The notes below the pieces were generated by a model. That model searched no databases, had not been told where the DNA came from, and saw nothing but the letters and a program-made list of their open reading frames with translations. The position numbers and the translations under genes were made by a program. From contig JASANG010002125.1 in NCBI GenBank assembly GCA_030248215.1, positions 186,001 to 250,000 of the forward strand: a DNA stretch of 64,000 nucleotides, in the 5' to 3' direction. Positions 33,947 to 45,900 of this stretch are shown in pieces (the stretch's first letter is position 1; every line of letters begins with the position of its first letter). The stretch is from Enoplolaimus lenunculus. Taxonomy: Eukaryota; Nematoda; Enoplea; Enoplida; Thoracostomopsidae.

Positions 33947-36900
33947 CTGAAATTGAATCAAAATTGAATAAATGATTTCGTTTCACTATAGCAATTTTCA
34001 ATTTAAGCTAAAAGTTTACTTCAGCGTTCAGGGCCGCTCGTTCAACGAATGTCACGATAATTTTAACGACAACTACTGTGAGTCTTTTTGTACTCTCTAT
34101 TAACAGTATGGTACACACAACAAAGTATTTCTGAATTTATTCTGAAAAGTGTTTTCAGTGGCAAATCTGAAAAGTTTTGCTGATATTTAAGATAATTTTT
34201 CTAAAAATAACTGGAAAACGTTTATTTTTAGACTTTATTTCAAAACGTTTTTTAAAAACATTTCTGTTATAACAGAAATACTTTTCAAGTGCACCTTGCT
34301 AATTATATTCCTCAAATGTAAGAAATTTTTTCTTAAATATCAGAAACATTATTTTGAGTGTAGCTGGGCTAGAAGAAAATTTCTTATCTTGGAAACAAAC
34401 GTAAAATAGTTCAACCAAATAGAAAAAAGTAATAGTTAAAGTTATTCCTGATCTGAAAGTAAATTATAAACGTTTAGGTCGGTGTATATAGCTAAAATTG
34501 AACTAATTGTTGACTAGTTTTGACTATCTATACATTAGGCTTAGATACGAACTAGACAAGTTCCATCTCAAATACCGTGACTGTAGTTACACAACAGGAC
34601 TACGGCAGACAAGCCATTTATTGAATTTCTTATTGATGTTTAACTCAAGTTTATTTACGTGTGTCCTGAAAGCCTGTAATGGTGTTTGAGCGTTATTTTT
34701 AATAATTTTTTAAATTATGACCCTGTTTTACTTTCAAATTTCTTAAGCGGCGCACATCCCCGCTTTTTGCGCCCTTGATTCTATTTACTGTAATTTTGAG
34801 ACACCCTGAGTGTCAATGCAAGAAGCCAGGAGACGGTGAGTGAATTTTTTACTAATTTAAATTTAGACTCAATTGATTGCGATTCTATAATAATACAGCT
34901 ATGGTAATATAGCTGCGAATACTGAGGGTGTAAACAGTAATGGTCTATTCGGTAAATGTCATCAAAACATTACAACTTCTAAAATTTTACCCTATATTTC
35001 ATTATTTACCATTTTCAATATTTATCAGGGTTCGAGCTGATGATTCTAGACTTATAAGGAGAACATAGCGTAGTCATTGAACTGATATATTTTTGTGTCT
35101 GTACCAAAGCCCATAACGTCCTGTTTTTGGGACTAGAAAAAATACCGAAACCGGATGTAAATGGAGCGGAATAATTGTTGTACCTTTGGTTAAAAGACCG
35201 GTCGGTTTTCTTTCAATTCTGATTTGTTCAATTAACTAAACTTCATTTGATTTTAAAATACTGTTTAGTTGGCCAGTGTATATAACAGGGCCGGAACAGT
35301 AAGCATATTACTAAGCCAAACCTAAGCCTAAGCCGAAGCGTAAGAATGAGCCTATATCTAAGCCTAAGCCTAAGCCTAAGCCGAAGCAAAAACTTAGTCT
35401 AATGCTTAAGCTTACTCTATTACAGACCCGCTGGAAAAGGTTCCGGCCCTGTTCTATACATGGGCTGTTTAGTTTTCATAATCAAATAGCATTATGAGCT
35501 AATCGTCAATGTATATTAGTAAGGTTTTCTTTATTGTATTCTTGTATTGGTAATTTTAGTTTTAAAATTTGCCATTAGCTATTATTTTGACTGTTATATT
35601 GGTTTATGTTGTTTTTGATAAACCCTAATTATACGGTGAAGTACACACTGTTTGAACGCTATAAATCAACACCCAGACATAGTACGAAAGGCCCAAAATT
35701 AAGTTGACTGTCCATCCACTAAAGTCAATACCTTTTATGCATTTTGAGTACCACAGTTGAATATCGTAAACCTAAGCCGCAAAGCAAGCCTCCATCTACA
35801 TATAAAGCCTAAGTTCTGCACTAAAATCGCAAACAGCCAAAAGTTTGCAATGGTTTTAAAATCGGTAAAATCAAGTGGGTTTGGTGCCACCCTTAAGGTT
35901 CATACTCGTCGGCGGCACCTACGATAAGTTTCATAACAACAACAAAGCAATAAAAATTCCACAACATCCTCTACTAATGACAACAGGCCCAACAACGTTT
36001 GACTCAAAAGTTAACTGTCGACCAAATGAGCAAGTTTATCATTTCGATGGCAAAATAATTTTTAAAATTTAATTTCAAATTCTGAAAAAAATTTCAATTT
36101 GTTAAATACACCTGTGAAAATAAACCGAAATCAGATTTTTTGTTAAATACCGTTTTTTTGTTTTGCTTTTCGTCAACGGTTCTTGCGCCAAATGTCATTA
36201 GGTCTGCTGCGGATATTAATATTGACAATGATTATTGTCATGAAACGTACCGTTGGCAACGCGAATGGCAGCACCACTTCACGGTCGAGCGAGTCTGCGC
36301 TTTCTGGTCGATTTCGTGTACTCCGAACTGTAGTTAATTTTGCAGTTTTGGCATTAAAGTCGTCGACAACTGATTGTGATATTGCGGTTTCGCTTTGTGT
36401 TACGCTGTCTGCGTCAACAGACGCTTTTGATGAGTCCACGTTTTCCTGCAGTGTGTCGATTTTGTCTTTGATTTTGTCGGTCTTCTTGTTTGATGTGTCG
36501 GTTTTTTCTTTTGACGTGTGGAATTTCTCTTTTGATGTGTCTGTGATCACGGTCGTAGTGTCGACGAACGCTTTTGATGTATCGGCAGATTTTTGCATCA
36601 CAGATTCCAACAATGTTGACGCCAACCCGGAACTGGTTGAAATGTCAGACGCTACAGAGTTTCGATTTTCAACATCAGAGTCTGATCTAGTGATTGCGCT
36701 TGAAGTGTCAGTTTCACGATCGCTATCCGAATCTGTTGTGATTTGCTCCCGGCGCCCAGGGATTTTAGTTTTCAACCGGTCGGTTTGAACTTTCATCGAT
36801 GGATCCGGTGGCAAAGGCGGGGTTCCAGCTCGCGCACGATATTCTTTTCCGTCTAGTTTACCGGGTCGCTGTACCATTGGCGCTGTTATGGTGACGTGTC

Positions 36901-39900
36901 GCTTGTGTCGCCGGCCGCGGGTGCCTTTTAACGCGCTTGCCATCGGTTTGAGATTCTTGTTTGGTACGCTAATACGTTCTGGCCTCGCGTTATCCATATT
37001 TTCTTGTTCTTGAATCGATGATTCAACCCAATTCTCGACGTTTTTTTGCAAATCGAGTTTGCTGCGTTTTGTCACATATTTTTTGTCGCTATCACTTGGT
37101 AGATTTCCAAATGTTATCGGTGTGGTTTTGATCGGTTTAACGTCAACAGTTGCTCCTCGACTACTGTCGTCTGTTGGCTTCGATTGTTGAGCACTTAACG
37201 ATTGTTGTATTTCTTTGAGTCGTTTATCAGAGATTGTTCGTATGCCGGTATTTTCTCCGACCGCTCCATGCGTTATGCTGCTATCTGGTTTTGAACGATT
37301 CGCTATGTTTCCGCTCAAATTGCCTTTAGTTGTGGTACTTGTTTCCACTTTGTTCTGCGCTTCATTTTCTGCTGTTGTTTTTTGTTTTTTATTTTGATGC
37401 AATTTTTGTTGTTCATCCACGCCAGATGATATCGATTTACGTTGTTTGCTTTGGGACGTTTCTGCAGGTATTTTTTCTACGATATCCGTCGAAGTTGCTT
37501 GAAATGCTGATGATGTGGTTGATTCTTCTGCAGTTTTCTTCGGTTGAGGCTGTTGAGATTGTTTGCCTGCTTCTTTAGTGTCATTTTTGGCAGTCGTTGA
37601 CGGGGTTTCGTTTGTTGCGGTTTTTTTTGATTTTCGCCTTGGCTGTTTGTTGTCGGCATCGGATTTTTGTTTCTCGCCGAAGTTTTTATCAGGCTGTTCG
37701 CCAACTGCTGGAGCCGCTGATGTTGCATTTGTCGCAGAGGATAGACCTTTCGAGCTGTTCGCAATTGCAGATTTGCTGTTAGCTGGTGATTGTGGCTGTA
37801 TCGGTCCGGTTGTGGGCGCTGAAATTCGTGTCGTAGTTTTTTTGAGCAGCAACTCGTCCGCTAATTGTTTATTAGCTTCATTTTCGCCAATTTTATTTGT
37901 TTTTACGGACAAACTTGCGCTGCTATATGCTTGCACAGGTTCAGAAGGCTTCGCTGATTCGGGCTTATCCGGAGTTTTCGAAGTTTTCTTTTCCATCCGG
38001 TTCGTATTAGATTGTGCTGCTGTTGTATGGGGTGTTTTTGACTCATTTGACTTCGAAGCTTCTTGATGATTGTCGTTTATTTCGCTGTTATTGTCGTTAA
38101 TATCTGCTGATTTTACTTTCAATTTTTGATCTTTAGTTTCGATATTGTGTTCGCTTGCTGGGTTGACACCACGTTTAGTCGTTTTAACGGTTAAATCTGC
38201 GCTTGTAAATGAACCTAAGTTGCTGCTGTTCCCCGTTGCTGGGCTGGTTTTAAGGCTTGACGATGCGGTGGTCATGAAATTTTGAAGCTTGTTGCTGCTG
38301 GCGTCTTGAACAGTTCCAGATTGTATAGTGGATTTTGGTAGAGTTTCGCTTGGTTTGCTGTCATTAATGCTTTCTGCTACTGGTTCAGTAGGAGACGCGT
38401 TTGCGGTTGCCAGTGTTTCAGACGGATTTTTTGCTTTACCCTGTGCTGTCGACAGTGGGCTGGTAGATTCAGGCACAGTTTCAGCTTTTGAGCCAGCTTT
38501 GACTTCTGGTTGAGTCAACAGATCTGATTTGTTCGTGGTCGATTCAGTTGTTTTCACTTTCAAGTCTGGTTTAGATTGGTCCGAATTTTTAACAATTTGG
38601 GTTGTTTCATCAGTCTTGTTCTTCTTCTTCTTTATGCTACTTGCGTCACCGTTGCTAGAATGCTGAGCATTAGTATCGATTTCTGTCGTGGTTTGCGGTT
38701 GAGGTTTTTCGGCGTTTTGCATTTCGGCGTTTTGTTGTTCTTTTGTACCATTGACTGCTGTTTGCTGTATTCGATTTGGTGGTGTGTTATCTTCAGTTTT
38801 TAATGGCAATTTTGTCGCTGACGAAATTTTAGACACCGCCGTTGATGCAAGAATTCGTTCAGCGTTGTTTGAAGCTGCAATTTGGTCCTTGTTTGCGATA
38901 TTGTCCAGTTTCACTCTAAGTGAGCCACTGTGACCGTTTGCAGATTTTTCGCCTTTTGCCGTTTTATTATCACCGTCTTCAAGTATGGTTTTTGATGGAA
39001 CGATTTTCTCGTTTGCTACTGGGTTTTCGATTGCCTGGGCGCTTGCCGTAGTCGTATCTTTTGCTGCTAGTGACTGTTTAATTTCATTCAAACGTTGATC
39101 AGATATATTTCTCATTTGCGAAACACCTGTTGCGTCACCAAGTTTTTGACTTTTGGAAGAAATATCTTTAGATTCTTTAGCAACGTCTTTGTTCGGTTTG
39201 CCTGACTCTTGTTTGGTCGTCCCTGCTTTTGCTTTATCTTCTTTTGCTTCGTCTGGTTTTGCTGGTTGTGGCTGTGCTTTTTCTTCTTTTTCTGTCACTT
39301 TTTCTGCTGTGTGTGCTTTTGCTTTCTCTTCTTTTGTTGTCTCTTGTTTTATTGTCTCTGGTTGTGTTTTGTCTTCTTCTGTTTTATCTTCTTTTGCTAT
39401 CCCTGCTTTTGTTTTCATATCTTGTTTCGTTTTCTCTTCTTTAGCTTTAACCTGGTTTGCTTTCGCTTCTTTTGGTTTATCTTCTTTTGCCAATATGGTA
39501 CCTTTTTCTTCAACTGAAGATTTAGCCTTACCTGTCTTACTTTCATTGTTAATGTCATTCGTAATTTCTACAACAGTTTCCTTTGAGTCTAGCGTCAGAG
39601 CTTCAACCACTTCTGGTTCCGTGCTGTCTTTTGCGATACCGTTTTCTATTGTTCCTTTGGACTTCAATTTCTGCTCTTTGTCTGTGTCCACTCCGCCGTG
39701 AGCTACCACTGTGGTGTTCGTCAAATTTTCCTGATTCGATGTAAGTTTGGTAGAAGACGAGATTTTAGATACTGCCGTTGATGCAAGAATTCGTTCAGCG
39801 TTGCTTGAAGCCGCAATTTGATGTTTATTCGCTATTTTGTCAAGTTTAACTCCAAGCGAACCATCGCGGTGTTTAGCAGTTTTTTCGTCTGTGATTGAAG

Positions 39901-42900
39901 CTTTTGCGTTGTCTTCCAGTATACCGGTTGTCAAATTTTCGGCCGCTTCGGGAATTACCTTGTCTGAGACATTTACTGTGCCGATTTCGTTATCAGCAAG
40001 AGTCTGTTTAATTTCAGTTATCCGTTGATCAGATATATTTCTTACCTGCGGCACGTTTCCTGATTCCGTTGCTTTTTTACTCGTTAACATATTTTTACCA
40101 GTATTAGCTAAGTCATCGCTTCGTTGGTTTTTAGTTTTATCTTGAATTACTGAGATGTCCTTATTTGAAGTTGAGCTTATCACAGTGTCTTGTTTTAAGC
40201 TAGAATTAACTAACAACGCATCGCTAACAGGTTTAACTTCAATGACATGGTTTGTTGCATTTATTGTTTTTTCCGTTTTATCTATTAAACCAGTTTCTGG
40301 TTTGTCTGATTCTGTATTGTTGTGTGATTGAATACCGTTGGCTAAAATTTCTCGGTTACCCGTTAACACAGAAATTTTATCAACAACCACAGGTACCAAC
40401 GAGTCAATTTTAGAATTTTTAATCAAATTTTTTGACGCAATTGCGGTTGAAAGTTTTTCAGATGACTGCTCACTGGGTACAACGCTTCCGTTTGCCATTT
40501 GTCCTTGTGCGTTTGTCGTTGCTAGATTGCTGGTTTCGACCGTGCCATTTGCGACCGGAGTTCCACCGTCTTTGCCACCGCCGATGTGGACTTGAAGGGA
40601 TGGATCCTGAAAACCATTTCGAAGCCAAAAAATATATCACCTTCAAGGTCAGTTAATTATATATTAGCTTTTCATAATTTAAATGCTGCAATGTAAAAAA
40701 TACGTTTTGTACCCAACTTAAAATTTAAGAAAAAAATTATTTTCGTTCAGTTTAGAATAGAAAACTGTACTCCAGAATGAATTGGAATTTCAATACAGAA
40801 TTATATATGTTCAATGTTAAACTTTGACCCATGCAAAGATCAAAGGCGGATCCGTTTTTTACGCTACTGCAATAGAGTAAGTTTAAGCTTCAGAATAATT
40901 TTTTGCTTAGGCTTAGACTAGACTTAGGCTTCGGTATAAGATTATTCTTACGTCTATGCTTTGGTTTAGGCTTAGAAATATGTTTTTATACAACTGTTTT
41001 GACCACGTTCTATTTATTGGCCTAAACTTTTAAACCCGAAACGGGTAAATCAAACCAAATATATTCAACAAATTTCAACAATTGCGCCTTAGATCGAGGC
41101 CGAAAATTAACTTACTAACGTCAATTTTAACTTTTAGTTTAACCAGTTTAGCAAGTTACCGTCACATTATACTGTCGACCAAAACCTTGCTAAACACACT
41201 GGTAAGTTCTTGGTCTTATAAGCTAAACATTTCCGCTTGATATTACATCAAACCATCTTCTAGAGCTGTATATAAGTTAGGCTTAATGTAATTTAAACTA
41301 GATTAACAAACTTACGTCAACTTTCATGTTATTCAACTGATCGAGCGCTGCGTCAATCGCATTACCAGATTCGTCAATCGTGTGATGATCTGCATAAATT
41401 AATTAAAACCGTTTGTTTAGTTGAAATCGCACGTGCTCAGTCAAAATTTCAACTTGAGTTGAAATTTTAAACTTTGAACTGTACGGGTGGCGGACGGCGC
41501 CGTTCGTCACCCATGCCCATGTAAAGATCAGGGGCGGAACGTTTTTTGTTGGACAAGAAAAGAGTAAGCTAAAGCTTTTAGACTAATTGTTTGATTGGCT
41601 TAGGCTTAGGCTTAGGCTTGAGCTTAGGAATATGATATAATACTGTTTAGCCCCTGTTCTTTACATTGGCCGTCACCCGTCGCGTGCGATAACGTATGGG
41701 GACGCATGGCGCCGTACGAATGATTGACGGCGCCGTACGGGTGACGCACGATGACGGACGGCGCCGGACGTCAAGTATAACGCAACCCTAAATAAACCAT
41801 CAGTAAATATACGCATCTTTAAATTTAGTTTCAGAAATAATTACGTAATGTTATGAAAATATTATGTATCATGTTGCGGAAGCAAAACATGGTACGACGA
41901 ATTTATAATAATTTAAAAACAAGATCTTAACATTTCAATCAAAAACGAGTTATTTTGCGAATCAGCTAATATTTTCGTTATAAAGTACGTTTAAAGTTTA
42001 AAATAACATCAGATTAGGACACTATTTTTAAAATATATCAATTTTTAAAATGAGTTCTAAGGTATGCTTCAACAATGGTAAACGATACAAGTTACATTTT
42101 AATGTTTTGCAACTTTTATATTTGAACATATAAAGACAACTTGTAGTTACAAGCAATTTCAAACATAATATGAGAGCCTAGAACTATACCCGAAAACACT
42201 TTGTTGTATCTAAAGGTGTAATATTAATTTCGGAAGAGGGGTTACGTTCGTTAAAAATTCCAAATCAGGTTTGTTGTGTTACCTACTTCAAAAGTTCCCA
42301 AGTAACCGTTGACACACAATCCTTATGGGTTTGCCCCAAACCCTCCCTTCCGCCTGCCCCGGCTACGGTCTGATTGTACCTGCGCGAGATGAAGATCTTG
42401 AATCCGCAACTGAACTTTGTCTGCTCATGGAGCTCATTCGACTCATCGAAGAACCAGATTTGTAGAAGCTGGAAAACAATAACAAGGCGTACGTACAGGT
42501 TGACGCAAAGTTTTTCGGCAACTTTGGCGCATATGTTGTACTATTTTTTTAGAAATACGCCCAGTACTTCTGTTAAGAGCCAACAAGGGTTTGAAACTTT
42601 ATGAACGGAGTGTGTATTATGTTCGTTTATACACATTCGATTCAATTGGCATTGAAACAGAAATTGAAATTTTTTTAGTTGAATAAACCCTTCTTACATA
42701 CAGTTAAGCAACCTGTGTAATGTGAATAACGTGAAATAATGCACAATGTTCAAAATCTCCACAAATTGTGATAACCCCGGGAGGCTCGAACGGTATGCTT
42801 CCATAGCTGAGCGGTAATGTAAACACCTCTCACCGTAGTGTTTGTGGTTGGAAACGTAGCTTAAATTAGGGCCCATATTCTCAAATACATATAACACATA

Positions 42901-45900
42901 TTACCAGTTAGTAATAGGTTTTCAAACTAACGAACTGCTGCAATTGCAGATTTCAAAATTTGCACAGAAATAGAGTAAATCGAATGCAATTAAATGTGCT
43001 AGATTTCAAACCTTACCATTCCCTGGTTCGAAAATTTCCAACACCTACTGGTAATATATGCTACACACATTTTAGAATACGGAATTAGATTTCCGATGAA
43101 ATAGAAAACAGTTATCTGAGAAAGGGTTAACACAGACGCAAAACATATAATCGTTTCACGTCTTTTGCTCGCACCGACTTTCACGTTAAGCTAATTCGCC
43201 AGTTCCGATCGGTGTCGGAGCTTAAATAGAAATTTAAATTATTTTCTTATAATTAAAAACCGTCAAAAATATTTCATTTTTTACCTGTTTTGTACCGACA
43301 TACGACTCAAAGTAGTCGCTGAACTTTGTGCGTCTTCGTCAATCGCTGTATACGCATCACGCGGACCCTCGTCTTCTTCAGCAACTTCTGCCAGCAGTGG
43401 TTCGAGTTGCGATCGCGGCGGGCCATCCTTTGATGAAATTTCGAATGTTTCCATTTTTCCTTTTCCCTTAAAAAGTTTTCCGAAAAAATTAACTTTTTTT
43501 TGTGGAATCCCACGAACCAACTCTTAATAGCAGCCTAACAGGTATTTTTAGCCAATCTAACGGTTAAGCACGCATTTACTTCCTGTTATCGTACTGAGAT
43601 GTAAATGTTACACAACTGAAGCAAGCTCTTGCAAGTACCATGCATCATATATCAAAAGGGTATCACGGCAATTCGTCGTCCAACAACTCGTCTGCCGATA
43701 ACCGACAATTTGTTGCCCATCATTATACTTAGGCTGGCTCATGTAAAGATCAGGGGCGGAGAGCTGTTCTGTGGTACTAGAACAGAGTAAGCATAAGCGT
43801 TAAACTTATTTTTTTGCTTGGCCGAGGCTTAGACGTAGGCTTAGGCTTAGGAATACGCACATTTTTGCGCTTAGGTTTAGGCTTAGGCTTAGGCTTAGGC
43901 TTACGCTTAGGAAGATGCCTAAATACTGTTCCGCCCCTGTTCTTTACATTGCCCTTAGTGTGAAGCCTAAGCTTAGGATTACGCTTAGGATTATGCTTAG
44001 ATTTATTCAAGCGCTTTACCTTTACAACACTGATGGCGACAAGCGGTCAGGCGACGAATTGTAGATTCTACAAAAAGAACGACCCCTTAAACGTCGTCGG
44101 ACACGAAATTCTCCCCCGTATTTTTGTTAATAATGGTGACGATTTCAACGCAACATAGCGTTATACAACAATGACTGCATCACCAACGTGCCTTTATATT
44201 TATCACTCCACGTTCTCCAAATGTGTACATTCCAGGCGCTTGTTCTTCGAGTTTGTCTTTACCAGCTGAGCTTGTCATAACGGTCATGATCTGGCAAAAA
44301 AAATTGAAAACCATGAACCAGCAGGAAAAACGACCAATTGTCATTTTGCAGGAAACCCTGAGTTGTCGCATTTGCAAGTTTTACTCGTACAATTCTAAAT
44401 TGCACTGAAGTAATTTTCGGCCATTGTTGCTAAACACAAATGTATAGAACAGAACCGTAGCAATAGTACAAGCATATTCCAAAGCCTAAGCTTAAGCGTA
44501 AGCGTAAGTAAGCGCTTATACCTAACCTAAGCCTGAGACAAAGTATAAGCAAAAAAATAGTCTAAAGCTTAAGCTTATTCTACAACAGTCGGGCAGAAAA
44601 ACGTTCCGCCCCAAAATTTTAATATGGCTCCTGAAGTCAACAATAACCTTTCATTATACCACTGCAAACTTGCTGGCAATCAAATTTTTCTCTGTGTGAC
44701 AAATCCCAAAATCACTGAACAAGTTACTTGACTGAGTTAAATTTGTAAGTCATCGTGATCGCTACACACAAAAAAAGTTTTTCTGAATTTATTCAGAAAA
44801 GCATTTTCTGTTTTAAATCTGAAAAGTTTTTCTGATATTTAAGACAATTTTTCTGAAAATAACTGGAAAACGTTTATTTTCAGACTTTATTTCAACACGT
44901 TTTTTGAAAACATTTCTGTTATACCAGAAATACTTTTCAAGTGCACCTTGCTATATTTCTTAAATGTAAGAAATTTTTTCTTAAATATCAGAAGTATTAT
45001 TTTGAGTGTAGATTTCGTAGCTGTTTAAGTGAGAATTTAAATTTCAAAAAAATGATTACTACTCACCACTTCATTATGACTTTCGAATCGCGACGAACAG
45101 TTGACTGTGTCTCCAAACAGGCAAAACCTTGGTGCTTTCAGTCCAACAACACCGCCAACGACCGATCCAGTATGCATACCTGTGTTTGATTCAGAAGTTA
45201 GCGTATATATGATTACGGGTATGCGCAGTACAAAATCTCCACAAAACGTGACAGCCAAGTGAGACTCGAGCGGCCAGCTCTTATTGTCGAGAAGTGACGG
45301 CAAACTGTTTACATGCGAGAGCATGAAAATTCGAAACGTGGGTTAAAATTCGATCTCAGATGTGACAGAAAATGTCAAATGAAAAACGAATCATAATGTA
45401 AATTGGTTTTTTGCTTAGGCTTAGACTTAGGTATAGGATCACTCATACGCGTAGGTTCAGGTTTGGGTTCAATAGACTTAGCAATATGCTTATACTACTG
45501 ATACGACCTTGTTCTATACTTTAGCGACAATCTTCGAACCCTTCGAAAAGTTTAATGGCGGCTGACCGTATTTCACATGAAATACAGCTTCGTATAACTG
45601 AAATCCAATCAAATATGTATACCTATTTTAATTTTCACCGCTTGTTTTGTGGTTTCTTCAACAAAATTTGACATACATTCGATCATATCTAACGCTGTAT
45701 CAGCACAATACTCAGTATGGTACGGTGTCGGATGTGGAACGCCGCACGAAATCATGTAACTTTCACCGATGGTTTCGACCGGAAATTTGAAAATTGTTTA
45801 CAAAATCATGACACATTTTTTTCAACTGTTTGTTATATTAATTGTAGCGCATGCATGGTGCGTGGGAAACGCTTTCTCCAACAACACAAAGTTGTCGAAA

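Noticed and set aside
36183-40656. Many plus-strand open frames opposite exons 13 and 14 of the cyclase gene (for example 39153-39701, 37563-38066, 36183-36788)
   Set aside because: They are shadows of the minus-strand coding sequence; their Phe/Ser/Leu/Cys-rich composition is the reverse complement of Lys/Glu/Thr codons.
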